Shown here one piece after another: positions 1 to 8,639 of a stretch of DNA of 64,000 bases; the first letter of the stretch is position 1, and each line of letters begins with the position of its first letter. The notes beneath the pieces were generated by a model. The model did no database searches. It was not told the DNA's origin and saw only the letters and a program-made list of their open reading frames with translations. The stretch is taken from the NCBI RefSeq assembly GCF_030908625.1, contig NZ_CP133133.1, forward strand, positions 1,302,001 through 1,366,000, read 5' to 3'. The stretch comes from Paludicola sp. MB14-C6. GTDB lineage: Bacteria > Bacillota > Clostridia > Oscillospirales > Ruminococcaceae. The translations under genes were made by a program, and so were the position numbers.

Positions 1-213
1 TATTTAGCCCAAAATGAAATTGCGACCGGAACTTACTATCCTGTGCCTTTACATTTACAAAAATGTTATACAAGCCTTGGATACAAAAAAGGTGATATGC
101 CAAATGCGGAATATTTATCTGAAAGAACATTTGCAATTCCAATGTTTCCGGAACTTACTCAAGAAGAAGCAGATTTTATCATTACAACAATTAAAAAAGC
201 AATTGAATCATAA
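1..213 (+). CDS. DegT/DnrJ/EryC1/StrS-type aminotransferase, C-terminal end (partial)
   Basis: Frame 1 is open from the window edge to a TAA at 211-213 and gives 70 residues. The run TGTYYPVPLHLQKCY, then GYKKGDMPNAE and SERTFAIPMFPELT, is the typical C-terminal end of PLP-dependent sugar aminotransferases of the DegT/DnrJ/EryC1/StrS family. These transfer an amino group to a keto-sugar nucleotide. The catalytic lysine and the PLP site lie upstream and are not visible. The gene precedes a UDP-sugar dehydrogenase and a Gfo/Idh/MocA enzyme. That trio is common in pathways for amino-uronic acid sugars of surface polysaccharides. Family call is firm; substrate is inference. Confidence 0.85.
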   Translation, partial: YLAQNEIATGTYYPVPLHLQKCYTSLGYKKGDMPNAEYLSERTFAIPMFPELTQEEADFIITTIKKAIES

Positions 214-314
214 TTTTATTTCTTTAGACATGAAAACAACATAAGTTTTATCAAGTAAATGCAAAATTATCATATTGAAAATAAAAACAGACAATGAAAA
301 ACGGAGGTTTTAAA

Positions 315-1628
315 ATGAAGGAAAAACTCATTCAAAAAATTGATAACAGAGAAATTATTGTAGGTGTTGTAGGACTAGGCTACGTTGGATTACCACTTGC
401 TGTTGAAAAAGCAAAAGCAGGCTTTAAAACAATTGGTTTCGATGTACAAGACAGCAAAGTAAAAATGGTAAACGAAGGTCATAACTATATCGGGGATGTT
501 GTAAATGAAGATCTTCAAGAAATCGTAAAATCAGGTATGTTATCTGCAACAACTGATTTTTCATTCATAAAAGATGTAGATTTCATTGCTATTTGTGTTC
601 CTACTCCACTAGACGAACACCAACAACCAGACATCAGCTATGTAAGAGAAAGCACCATTGCAATTTCTAAATATCTTAAAAAAGAAACTATGGTTGTTTT
701 AGAAAGTACAACATACCCAGGTACTACTGAAGAATTAATTAAACCGATTCTTGAAAAAGGTTCCGGACTAAAATGTGGTGAAGATTTCTATCTAGGTTTC
801 TCTCCTGAACGTGTTGATCCAGGTAACTTAATCTATAAAACTAAAAACACACCAAAAGTTGTTGGTGCAATCGGTGAAGATGCTGTTAAAGTAATCTCTC
901 ATATGTACCGTGCAGTATTAGCCGGTGATGTAAAAGAGGTATCTTCTCCTGCAGTTGCAGAAATGGAAAAAATCCTTGAAAACACATATCGCAACATTAA
1001 CATTGGTTTAATCAATGAATTAGCAATTCTTTGTAACAAAATGGGCATTAACATTTGGGAAGTTGTTGACGCTGCTAAAACAAAACCATACGGCTTCCAA
1101 GCATTTTACCCAGGCCCAGGCCTAGGCGGACACTGTATCCCTCTTGACCCTTACTATTTATCTTGGAAAGCAAGAGAATATGGCTTCCATACCTCTATGA
1201 TTGAATCATCCGCTATGATTAACGACCGTATGCCTGAATATTGTGTAGAACGTGCCGGAACAATTCTAAATCGCTTCAAAAAAGCATTAAACGGATCTAA
1301 AGTGTTAATCTTAGGCGTTGCATATAAACAAGATATTGACGATTACCGTGAAAGTCCTGCACTTCATGTAATTGAACATTTTAAGAAAAATGGCTCTATC
1401 GTTGATTTTTATGACCCTTTTGTTGCTGAATACAAATTTAAAGGTCAAAAATATCAAGGCCTTTCCGCTATTGATAAAGATGTTGTTGCAAGCTATGACT
1501 TAGTTGTTGTTACCGCAGCGCATACAACTGTTGATTATGAGATGGTTGCAGAAAATGCTGTTGCTGTATTTGATACGAAAAACGCAATGAGTAAAGTTGC
1601 CAACAGAGAAAAGATTGAACTATTATAG
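315..1628 (+). CDS. Nucleotide-sugar dehydrogenase (UDP-N-acetylhexosamine/UDP-glucose 6-dehydrogenase family)
   Basis: 437 residues. It oxidises C6 of a UDP-sugar to the uronate in two NAD-dependent steps. The N-terminal Rossmann motif GVVGLGYVGLP is at residues 17-27. The catalytic cysteine is C274 in GGHCIPLDP. The C-terminal NAD/UDP-binding domain includes GVAYKQDIDDYRESP. I start at ATG 315 because GGAGG at 303-307 sits seven bases before it; an in-frame ATG at 294 would put that site inside the gene. The next gene follows after 13 bases. By family and context (aminotransferase plus Gfo/Idh/MocA partner) a UDP-GlcNAc or UDP-ManNAc substrate as in WbpA/WecC is more likely than UDP-glucose, but this is inference. 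Confidence 0.9.
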   Translation: MKEKLIQKIDNREIIVGVVGLGYVGLPLAVEKAKAGFKTIGFDVQDSKVKMVNEGHNYIGDVVNEDLQEIVKSGMLSATTDFSFIKDVDFIAICVPTPLDEHQQPDISYVRESTIAISKYLKKETMVVLESTTYPGTTEELIKPILEKGSGLKCGEDFYLGFSPERVDPGNLIYKTKNTPKVVGAIGEDAVKVISHMYRAVLAGDVKEVSSPAVAEMEKILENTYRNINIGLINELAILCNKMGINIWEVVDAAKTKPYGFQAFYPGPGLGGHCIPLDPYYLSWKAREYGFHTSMIESSAMINDRMPEYCVERAGTILNRFKKALNGSKVLILGVAYKQDIDDYRESPALHVIEHFKKNGSIVDFYDPFVAEYKFKGQKYQGLSAIDKDVVASYDLVVVTAAHTTVDYEMVAENAVAVFDTKNAMSKVANREKIELL

Positions 1629-1641
1629 AGGGGTAGCATAA

Positions 1642-2733
1642 ATGAAATATGCGTTAATCGGCACAGGAAGAATTTCTGTAAACCATATTGCATCTGCTAT
1701 GAAGCATAGTGATGAGCTCGAGTTTGTAGCTGTTTGTGATATTGTTCCGGAAAACATGGACAATGCGTTAGCAAAAGCGGAGTATCACAAACCAATTTTA
1801 AAATATACAGACTATAAGCAAATGGTGCAAGAATGCAAACCCGACTTAGTTGCAATCGCAACCGAATCCGGAATTCATGCAGAAATCGGTGTTTATTGTT
1901 TAAACAATGGTTGTAATTTAATTATTGAAAAACCAATTGCAATGTCTATTGATGATGCTCAGCTGTTAATTGATACTGCTAAGGCAAACAACAAAATTCT
2001 ATGTGCTTGTCATCAAAATCGATTTAATAAATCTATCCAAAAAATCCGTGCCGCTTTAGAGGCCGGCCGTTTTGGACGCTTATCTCATATTGCCGCACAT
2101 GTTCGATGGAATCGAAACGAATCCTATTATACTCAAGCTCCTTGGAGAGGAAAATGGGCTAGTGATGGCGGTTGTTTAATGAATCAATGTATCCATAATG
2201 CTGACTTAATGTGTTGGATGCTAGGCGATATTGAAGAGGTATTCGCTTACACCAACAATACACAGCACCCTTATATTGAAGGTGAAGATTTAGGTATTGC
2301 TTTGGTAAAATCAAAAAATGGTGCATACGGATTATTTGAAGGAACTGTAAACGTATTCCCAAAAAATTTAGAGGAAACTTTATATATTTTTGGTGAAACG
2401 GGTACTGTAAAAGCAGCAGGTACTTCCGTTAATCTTATCGAAGAATGGAACTTTAGCCAAATGACGCAAGAAGATTCCACTGTAAAAGAGGAATGTCATG
2501 AAGCCCCACCAAATGTATATGGTTTTGGCCATGAACATGTATACGCTGACGTAATTGAAGCAATTCATACCGGTAGAAAGCCCTTAATTGATGGTGAACA
2601 AGGTAAAAAGGCGTTGGAATTGATTTTAGCTATTTATAAATCAAAAAAGACAGGCTTACCTGTAAAACTGCCATTGGATCATTTTGCATCCACAGAGATG
2701 GCAGGCACTTTTCATTCCGCTACTAATGACTAA
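1642..2733 (+). CDS. Gfo/Idh/MocA-family NAD(P)-dependent oxidoreductase
   Basis: 363 residues. The N-terminal Rossmann motif GTGRISVNH is at residues 7-15 and the family's EKP motif is at residues 96-98, followed by the C-terminal alpha/beta substrate domain. It lies 13 bases after the nucleotide-sugar dehydrogenase with a GAGGGG ribosome site, so the two are probably co-transcribed. Gfo/Idh/MocA proteins beside a UDP-sugar 6-dehydrogenase and a DegT aminotransferase often act like WbpB, oxidising C3 of a UDP-N-acetyl-uronate before transamination. That role is inferred from neighbours; the sequence alone shows only the oxidoreductase family. Confidence 0.88.
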   Translation: MKYALIGTGRISVNHIASAMKHSDELEFVAVCDIVPENMDNALAKAEYHKPILKYTDYKQMVQECKPDLVAIATESGIHAEIGVYCLNNGCNLIIEKPIAMSIDDAQLLIDTAKANNKILCACHQNRFNKSIQKIRAALEAGRFGRLSHIAAHVRWNRNESYYTQAPWRGKWASDGGCLMNQCIHNADLMCWMLGDIEEVFAYTNNTQHPYIEGEDLGIALVKSKNGAYGLFEGTVNVFPKNLEETLYIFGETGTVKAAGTSVNLIEEWNFSQMTQEDSTVKEECHEAPPNVYGFGHEHVYADVIEAIHTGRKPLIDGEQGKKALELILAIYKSKKTGLPVKLPLDHFASTEMAGTFHSATND

Positions 2734-2792
2734 AAAAGACGAATTGTAAGCATATTTATCTGAAATAAAATTGATGGAAACATAAAACATGG

Positions 2793-2844
2793 AGGTACTG
2801 GAAACCAACCTATTAAAACCATAGGTTGTGTTTATAAAGTACCT
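2793..2844 (+). other. Structured leader: nested inverted repeats before the glycosyltransferase gene
   Basis: An outer inverted repeat AGGTACT (2793-2799) / AGTACCT (2838-2844) encloses an inner one, CAACCTAT (2806-2813) / ATAGGTTG (2821-2828). There is no T-run, so this is not an obvious terminator. It sits in the 166-base gap between the oxidoreductase gene and the glycosyltransferase gene. A further AGGTACTT occurs at 2876-2883. It could be an RNA leader element or an operator; I do not recognise a known riboswitch class. Confidence 0.4.
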
Positions 2845-2899
2845 TCTTTCTACGATAGGCAAAACAGGTACTTGAAAAGAAAATAAAGGAGCGAATAAT

Positions 2900-3964
2900 A
2901 TGAAAGTATGTATTATCGGGCAAACAGATAAAAAATATCTTCCTTATGTAACTCGCTATACCGATTTTTTAAGCCAACATGACATTGCATATGATATCAT
3001 CTACTGGCAGCAAGAAGACCTTACGATTCACTCTGAACCAAACGAATACTATTTTAAAGAACCTTTACGGGAAGGCTTTTATAAAAAATTGCAATCTTAT
3101 CATCGCTTTCGCAACTTTATCATTCCGATTTTACAAAACGGGAACTATGACCGTATTATTGTTTTAACCACAATTCCATGCATTTTATTAAGAAAGTATT
3201 TATTGAAAAACTATCAAAATCGCTATCTTTTTGATATAAGAGATTACACATTTGAAAAATACGGATTTTATCGAAAATGGGTGAATCAATTAATTGATCA
3301 TTCTGCCCTTACAACCATCTCTTCTCGTGGTTTTCTTGATTTTTTAACTTCTAACGATAAGATTGTAGTCAATCATAACGTTTCTTTTTTCGATCAAGAA
3401 AAAACAACAGCACTCGATTTAAAACAAAAGCAGGTTATTAACATCAGCTTTCTCGGCAAAGTGCGTTATTTTGATGAAAATTGTTCATTGCTAACAAAAC
3501 TCAAAAATACATTTCGCTATCAACTTTGGTATATTGGGAAGCCTGAAATAGAATGTGATTTACCAACTTTTTGTAAAGATAATGAAATTACCAATGTCAG
3601 CTTTGTTGAAAACTACGCAAATGAGCAAAAACCAATATTATATGAAAATATTGATATCATCAATTCGATATATGACGAATATGCCTTAACTGCAACAACT
3701 GCTCTTCCTCATCGTTTATATGAAGCTTGTATTTTTAAAAAACCGATTCTATCCTCTAAACAAACCTATCTAGGTGAAATCATTGCTAAATATGGTTTGG
3801 GCGTCGTTGTAAATGTGTTGAACGACGATGTTTTATCCATTTTAGATAAATACGTTGATACCTTTGACCCAGACCAATTTATTGAAAATTGCAACCGCTT
3901 TTTGGCTGATGTTAGAAATGATGAGGTTACTTTATATGAACGGCTGGAAGCCTTTATTAAATAA
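2900..3964 (+). CDS. Glycosyltransferase, GT-B-like
   Basis: 354 residues, ribosome site AAGGAG nine bases before the ATG. The start MKVCIIGQTDKKYLPYVTRY resembles the N-terminal Rossmann half of GT4/capsular glycosyltransferases. The C-terminal half carries a typical donor-domain pattern, with HRLYEACIFKKPILSS followed by a stretch ending in a stable terminal helix. No signal peptide or membrane segment is apparent, so it probably acts at the cytoplasmic face on a lipid-linked sugar. It follows the nucleotide-sugar genes and probably belongs to the same surface polysaccharide locus. Family assignment is by pattern and moderately sure; donor and acceptor are unknown. Confidence 0.7.
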   Translation: MKVCIIGQTDKKYLPYVTRYTDFLSQHDIAYDIIYWQQEDLTIHSEPNEYYFKEPLREGFYKKLQSYHRFRNFIIPILQNGNYDRIIVLTTIPCILLRKYLLKNYQNRYLFDIRDYTFEKYGFYRKWVNQLIDHSALTTISSRGFLDFLTSNDKIVVNHNVSFFDQEKTTALDLKQKQVINISFLGKVRYFDENCSLLTKLKNTFRYQLWYIGKPEIECDLPTFCKDNEITNVSFVENYANEQKPILYENIDIINSIYDEYALTATTALPHRLYEACIFKKPILSSKQTYLGEIIAKYGLGVVVNVLNDDVLSILDKYVDTFDPDQFIENCNRFLADVRNDEVTLYERLEAFIK

Positions 3965-3995
3965 ATTTTGGGGACATTGAAAGGAAGTAGACAAT

Positions 3996-4391
3996 ATGAA
4001 CTATTCTATCGCACATGTTGCATTCCATGCAGCAGATATGCAAAAATCACTTGATTTTTATTGCAATAAGCTTGGTCTTTCTCATAGCTTTTCTATTCAA
4101 GATAATGATGGAAACCCTTGGATTGAATATTTAAAAGTTACTGATAATCAGTTTATTGAATTGTTTTATGAAAAAAGGGAGCAAGTATTGAATTCTTATG
4201 CCCATTTATGCTTGCGAGTAGAGGATATTCATGCACTCGCTGCTGAACTAAAGAGTAAAGGTGTTTCGCTCGATGTAGAGCCAATGCAAGGAAAAGATCT
4301 CAACTGGCAATGCTGGGCAAAAGATCCTGATGGCAATCCAATTGAATTTATGCAAATTGACTCTAATTCCCCACAAGCAAATGCGAAATAA
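3996..4391 (+). CDS. VOC/glyoxalase I-like metalloprotein
   Basis: 131 residues, two beta-alpha-beta-beta-beta modules typical of the vicinal oxygen chelate fold. Candidate metal ligands are H7 (AHVAF), E55 (FIELF), H70 (YAHLCLRVED) and E117 (NPIEFMQ), the spacing seen in lactoylglutathione lyase. The DPDGNPIEF stretch is a strong family signature. AAGGAAG lies upstream of the ATG. A perfect terminator closes the transcript. Glyoxalase-like proteins of anaerobes without glutathione often act on other thiol adducts or substrates, so I call only the family. Confidence 0.82.
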   Translation: MNYSIAHVAFHAADMQKSLDFYCNKLGLSHSFSIQDNDGNPWIEYLKVTDNQFIELFYEKREQVLNSYAHLCLRVEDIHALAAELKSKGVSLDVEPMQGKDLNWQCWAKDPDGNPIEFMQIDSNSPQANAK

Positions 4392-4410
4392 ACAATAGAT
4401 ATGCAAACCG

Positions 4411-4443
4411 ATACCCTCTTTAGTAATAAAGAGGGTATTTTTT
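4411..4443 (+). terminator. Rho-independent terminator
   Basis: A perfect 12-bp stem (4411-4422 with 4427-4438) closed by a GTAA tetraloop and followed by a T-run. It ends the polysaccharide/VOC transcript. Confidence 0.93.
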
Positions 4444-4578
4444 ATAATTTTATTGGAATATTCGTGCAGTTTACATAATAATAATTTGCAAGTAATCTAT
4501 TGCAAAATTTCATTTTTCAGATTATAATTATTAAAATGACAATTATATCTTATTTTTTGAAAGTACGAGGTGAACAAA

Positions 4579-6003
4579 ATGCATTTTGAAGAAAAGCACA
4601 TATTAACTTATTCTAATTCTACGAATATGCTTGAGCAATCAGCTTATAAGTTTTCGCTACAAGACAGAGAAGAACCCAATTTATATCGTGACCTTTTCGA
4701 CTATGATTCTGTACCGAAAATTTCGTTCAACCACAGAACCGTTCCGCTCAATATGCCCGACAACATATGGATTACCGATACAACGTTTCGGGATGGTCAA
4801 CAATCGACTTCTCCGTTTACAGTAGAGCAAATTGTTCACCTATATAAGCTATTACATAAATTAGGCGGTCCAAACGGAATTATCCGTCAAAGTGAATTTT
4901 TTGTCTATACTCAAAAAGACCGAGAAGCGCTAAAAGAATGTATGGAATTAGGCTATGAATTTCCTGAAGTAACAAGCTGGATTCGTGCAAACGAAAATGA
5001 TTTCACCCTCATTAAAGAACTTGGCTTAAAAGAAACCGGTATTTTGGTTAGCTGTTCCGATTATCATATTTATAACAAAATGGGGTTAACTCGTGCACAA
5101 GCAATGGATAAATATCTTGGTGTTGTTAAAAGTGTTCTTGCAAAAGGAATTCGCCCAAGATGCCACTTTGAAGACATTACTCGTGCTGATTTTTATGGCT
5201 TTGTAGTTCCACTTGCAGAAGCCTTGAACAACTTAGGCATTGAAGCAGGTATTCCAATTAAAATTCGTGCTTGCGATACAATGGGCTATGGTATCAGCTA
5301 TCCCGGTGCTGCATTGCCTAGAAGCGTCCCAGGCATCATTTATGGCTTAAATCACTATGCAGGTATTCCAAGTGAACTATTGGAGTGGCATGGACATAAT
5401 GACTTTTACAAGGTTGTTACAAATGCAGCTACTGCATGGCTATATGGAAGCTCCAGCGTAAACTGCTCCATGCTTGGTATCGGCGAACGTACCGGTAACT
5501 GTCCATTAGAGGCAATGGTTATTGAATATGCACAACTTCGTGGTACAACAGATGGTATGGACCTTTCTGCTATAACCGAAATTGCAGATTATTTTGAAAA
5601 AGCAATCGGCTATGAAATCCCTCCGAGAACTCCGTTTGTTGGACGTAACTTTAATGTTACAAGAGCCGGTATCCATGCGGATGGATTGCTTAAAAATGAA
5701 GAGATATATAATATATTTAATACAGAAAAATTATTAAATCGTCCGGCAACCGTTGCTGTAGATTCCCATAGCGGTCTTGCAGGAATTGCTCATTGGATTA
5801 ACGGATTTTTCCGCTTAAATGGTTCAGGAGAAGAAATTGATAAACGTTCTGATATTGTTTTGGCAATTAAGAAATTGGTTGATTTGGAATATGAGCAAGG
5901 AAGAAACACAACAATGGGCGATGCAGAATTAGAAGTCATGCTGCAAAAAGTAAACTTTGACGAGTATGAACGTCTTGCACATATTCATCTACATAAAAAA
6001 TAG
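4579..6003 (+). CDS. HMGL-like/2-isopropylmalate-homocitrate synthase family protein, possibly a Re-citrate synthase
   Basis: 474 residues. The TIM-barrel signature DTTFRDGQQ is at residues 67-75, with R71 and D72 as expected catalytic and metal residues, and the metal-binding HGHND is at 271-275. GIGERTGNCPLEAM is the family's GxGERxGN loop. Family enzymes condense an acyl-CoA with a 2-oxo acid. A GTG at 4570 overlaps the GAGG ribosome site, so I use ATG 4579. The roughly 60-residue N-terminal extension and the lack of an obvious leucine-regulatory domain resemble the Clostridium kluyveri Re-citrate synthase group, so citrate synthesis is possible. That function is inference; alternatives are homocitrate or isopropylmalate synthesis. 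The gene stands alone between two terminators. Confidence 0.8.
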   Translation: MHFEEKHILTYSNSTNMLEQSAYKFSLQDREEPNLYRDLFDYDSVPKISFNHRTVPLNMPDNIWITDTTFRDGQQSTSPFTVEQIVHLYKLLHKLGGPNGIIRQSEFFVYTQKDREALKECMELGYEFPEVTSWIRANENDFTLIKELGLKETGILVSCSDYHIYNKMGLTRAQAMDKYLGVVKSVLAKGIRPRCHFEDITRADFYGFVVPLAEALNNLGIEAGIPIKIRACDTMGYGISYPGAALPRSVPGIIYGLNHYAGIPSELLEWHGHNDFYKVVTNAATAWLYGSSSVNCSMLGIGERTGNCPLEAMVIEYAQLRGTTDGMDLSAITEIADYFEKAIGYEIPPRTPFVGRNFNVTRAGIHADGLLKNEEIYNIFNTEKLLNRPATVAVDSHSGLAGIAHWINGFFRLNGSGEEIDKRSDIVLAIKKLVDLEYEQGRNTTMGDAELEVMLQKVNFDEYERLAHIHLHKK

Positions 6004-6005
6004 CA

Positions 6006-6046
6006 AAAATCAGAGCATCATCGGTTAACGATGATGCTCTGATTTT
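6006..6046. terminator. Bidirectional terminator between convergent genes
   Basis: A perfect 18-bp stem (6006-6023 with 6029-6046) with a five-base loop. The stem ends in AAAA/TTTT so it can work in both directions, between the plus-strand synthase and the minus-strand dehydrogenase. Confidence 0.93.
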
Positions 6047-6067
6047 ATGATAATAATTGAAATTCGA

Positions 6068-7030
6068 TTATTTTGCTACATTGTTGCTTGGATTTCCTAA
6101 AACAAAGTTCTTTAGGTTCTCCGCTACAATTTGAATTAAACGTGCTCTTGTTTCTTTACCTGCCCAAGCAATATGCGGAGTAATCACACAGTTTTTTGCA
6201 GATAAAAGTGGATTATCTGCTTTAATTGGCTCAGCACTCACAACGTCGACACCAGCGCCTGCAATTCTTCCTTCATTTAATGCTTTTGCAACAACCTTTT
6301 CGTCAATAATTGGTCCTCTTGCAGTATTAATCAATATTGCGTTTGGCTTCATTTTATCAATTGCCTCTTGGTTAATTAGGTTTCTGGTTTCGGGAAACAG
6401 CGGACAATGAATAGAGATAATATCACTGTTTTTCAAAAGGGTATTCATATCTACAAAACGAAGCGTATTGCTTTCATATTCAGGATAACGTGTTCGAGAG
6501 CTTACAAGTACACGCATATCAAATGCTTGCGCAATTCGTGCCACTTGCTTTGCAATACTGCCAAAACCGATTAAACCAATCGTTTTACCCATTAACTCAG
6601 AAATTCCTTTATCATAAAAACAAAAATCTTGACAATTCGTCCACATTCCATTGTGTACCTCATTGTTATGCTGGTCTACTTTATTGTAAAAATGCATTAA
6701 AAAAGCAAAAGTAAGCTGTGCAACACCGCTTGTGGAATATGCCGGAGCATTGGCTACAACAATACCATGTTCTTTACAGTAATCAATATCAATAATATTA
6801 TATCCGGTTGCAAAAAGCCCGATATATTTTAAATTTGGACATTGTTCTAATACCTCTTTATGCAATAATGTTTTATTCACAATCACCATTTCTGCATTCC
6901 CAATTCTTACAACGGTATCTTGGGGTAATGTACGATCATATACAGTCATTTCATCACAATATTTATTCAAACAATCCAACGATAAATCATTGGAAACAGC
7001 AGCGTAGCTGTCTAATACAACCAGTTTCAT
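6068..7030 (-). CDS. D-isomer-specific 2-hydroxyacid dehydrogenase
   Basis: 320 residues. The NAD-binding motif GLIGFGSIA is at about 152-160. The catalytic triad is R238 (NTARGP), E267 (SAEP) and H286 (TPHIAWAG). The family interconverts 2-oxo acids and D-2-hydroxy acids; close relatives are glycerate dehydrogenase/hydroxypyruvate reductase and D-lactate dehydrogenase types. A gap of 68 bases separates it from the membrane-protein gene that follows on the same strand relative to the chromosome. I cannot decide the substrate from sequence. GGGAGG lies before the start on the minus strand. Confidence 0.88.
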   Translation of the reverse strand: MKLVVLDSYAAVSNDLSLDCLNKYCDEMTVYDRTLPQDTVVRIGNAEMVIVNKTLLHKEVLEQCPNLKYIGLFATGYNIIDIDYCKEHGIVVANAPAYSTSGVAQLTFAFLMHFYNKVDQHNNEVHNGMWTNCQDFCFYDKGISELMGKTIGLIGFGSIAKQVARIAQAFDMRVLVSSRTRYPEYESNTLRFVDMNTLLKNSDIISIHCPLFPETRNLINQEAIDKMKPNAILINTARGPIIDEKVVAKALNEGRIAGAGVDVVSAEPIKADNPLLSAKNCVITPHIAWAGKETRARLIQIVAENLKNFVLGNPSNNVAK

Positions 7031-7098
7031 AAATTCCCTCCCAATAAGCTATAACAATAAATATGGGCGAACAACACAAACTATGTTCGCCCACAACT

Positions 7099-7431
7099 TT
7101 ATTCGTCAATTTCTTTTTCTGTCTTTTGTGGATTTTCCAGTTCTTCGTTATTCGGCAATTTATCTGCTGCCATTTCAGATAACATTTGCAAAGTTTTCAT
7201 TCTACGATCGCCACGTCTTCGAAACATAAAGTATATTACAAGTATAAACATTACGATTTGGAATAATCCTAAGCATAATGTAAATGTTGCATTACGAGAC
7301 AAATAAGTCAATAAAGTGCTTGGAATCCAAATAACAAATAACAATTCATAAAGATACTTATCTTTAACAAAGCGAAAGCCAAAATATACGGTAAACAAAA
7401 TTGCTAATATGAGATGTACCCAAAAATTCAT
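7099..7431 (-). CDS. Small membrane protein of unknown function
   Basis: 110 residues. Three to four hydrophobic segments occupy about residues 3-18, 29-46 and 52-72, followed by a charged cytoplasmic tail rich in Arg, then Glu/Lys. I start at MNFWVH because AAGGAG lies eight bases before that ATG; the frame is open nine codons further. I do not recognise a family. It is transcribed toward the 2-hydroxyacid dehydrogenase gene and could share its transcript. Confidence 0.65.
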   Translation of the reverse strand: MNFWVHLILAILFTVYFGFRFVKDKYLYELLFVIWIPSTLLTYLSRNATFTLCLGLFQIVMFILVIYFMFRRRGDRRMKTLQMLSEMAADKLPNNEELENPQKTEKEIDE

Positions 7432-7583
7432 ATGAGCATCTCCTTTCTGTTCTGCCAAATTAACTGCCTTTATACTATATTAAATCTATTGAAATATATA
7501 GTAATCTGTTAAAATTATTATATCATAATTTCATTTTTATTCAAGTGGGATAGAATGGATAGCATTATAAAATAACGCAAAAC

Positions 7584-7634
7584 AGCAAACCTCAGGGATT
7601 CTAGAAAGGATTTCTGAGGTTTGCTTTCTTTTAT
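7584..7634 (+). terminator. Terminator-like hairpin in a divergent intergenic region
   Basis: AGCAAACCTCAG (7584-7595) pairs with CTGAGGTTTGCT (7614-7625), and a T-rich tract follows. No plus-strand gene precedes it, because the neighbours on either side are divergent. It may insulate the FTR1 promoter or be a leftover of a lost gene. Confidence 0.6.
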
Positions 7635-7683
7635 ATAACAATCTTTTCCCTACTAATCATATCGGTTTTCCATATATTGTCGG

Positions 7684-7716
7684 TTGACATGCGCACTCAG
7701 TTAGTGTATGCTAACT
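7684..7716 (+). promoter_or_regulatory. Promoter with overlapping palindromic operator upstream of FTR1
   Basis: TTGACA (7684-7689), a 17-base spacer and TATGCT (7707-7712) form a sigma-A-type promoter. The palindrome AGTTAG-TGTATG-CTAACT (7699-7716) covers the -10 element, a classic repressor position. TTAG/CTAA half-sites recall DtxR/IdeR-type metal boxes. That fits an iron permease gene, but the regulator is inference. Confidence 0.6.
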
Positions 7717-7740
7717 ACATAAATTAAAGGAGGATTGAAT

Positions 7741-8568
7741 TTGAATAATTTTTTGTCAGGAACAATCATGGGGTTTAGAGAAGGTTTAGAAGCGTTTTTA
7801 ATAATAGCAATCATGATACAATATTTAAAGAAGCTTAAAAAAAATCAAATGATAAAATACATTTGGTTTGGTGTTTTAAGTGGCATAGTTTTATCCGTTT
7901 TAGTAGGTCTTATTCTAAACCTTGTTAGCGGATATGTAAATAACACCGAGAGCTTCACAAAGTTATGGGAGTCCGGTTCGAGTTTTGCTGCATTGTTACT
8001 TGTAACAGGTTTTATTATTTGGATGATAAAACATGGAAGCAATATGGTTTCCCATGTTAAAGATACCATTGATTTAAACATGTCTTCAGCGGGAATTTTT
8101 TTAGTAGCACTAACAATGGTTTCTCGTGAAGGTGCTGAAATCGCAATTTTCACTTTTGCGGGTAAGTATAGTTTGATATCCACTTTCACCGGTGTATTTG
8201 CATCTCTTATTTTAACAGTTTTAATATTTTATTCTTTGATTAAAGTTAATCTAAAAGTAATATTTAATATCACTTTAGGATACTTAATACTACAAGCTGG
8301 ATTTCTGCTTGGCTACAGTATACATGAAGGCTTATCGGCATTTAAAGATATCGGTATGATTGCAAAAGATAGTATTCTATTAAATAAAGCATTTAATTTT
8401 GAACATACAGTTTTAGATCATAAAAATGGCATATTGGGATTACCTCTGTATATATTGGTCGGTTGGTATTCACGTCCGGAATGGATACAATTTATTGTTC
8501 AATACTCCTATACTGTTATCATGCTAATGTTTTGGTTTTTATCAAAAAGAAAAAGCAAAAAAGTTTAG
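7741..8568 (+). CDS. FTR1/EfeU-family iron permease
   Basis: 275 residues, seven predicted membrane segments. The family's two REGxE iron-binding motifs are present: REGLE at residues 13-17 and REGAE at 129-133, each inside a hydrophobic helix. FTR1 proteins move Fe3+ across the membrane; in bacteria they usually work with a periplasmic or lipoprotein partner (EfeO/EfeB), which is not adjacent here. The start is a TTG at 7741, seven bases after AGGAGG; a TTG at 7735 is too close to that site. A palindrome over the promoter suggests metal repression. A bidirectional terminator follows. Confidence 0.88.
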   Translation: MNNFLSGTIMGFREGLEAFLIIAIMIQYLKKLKKNQMIKYIWFGVLSGIVLSVLVGLILNLVSGYVNNTESFTKLWESGSSFAALLLVTGFIIWMIKHGSNMVSHVKDTIDLNMSSAGIFLVALTMVSREGAEIAIFTFAGKYSLISTFTGVFASLILTVLIFYSLIKVNLKVIFNITLGYLILQAGFLLGYSIHEGLSAFKDIGMIAKDSILLNKAFNFEHTVLDHKNGILGLPLYILVGWYSRPEWIQFIVQYSYTVIMLMFWFLSKRKSKKV

Positions 8569-8604
8569 ATTTCTTGTTTAAACTTATAAAGTTAAAGTAG
8601 ATAA

Positions 8605-8636
8605 AAAACGATGGCTAAAATGCCATCGTTTTCTTC
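8605..8636. terminator. Bidirectional terminator
   Basis: AAAACGATGGC (8605-8615) pairs perfectly with GCCATCGTTTT (8622-8632) around a six-base loop. It separates the FTR1 gene from the convergent nfn operon. Confidence 0.9.
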
Positions 8637-8639
8637 TAT

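Noticed and set aside
14..244. A 76-codon ORF at the left edge
   Set aside because: It is a shadow of the aminotransferase C-terminus in frame 1, which matches a known family.
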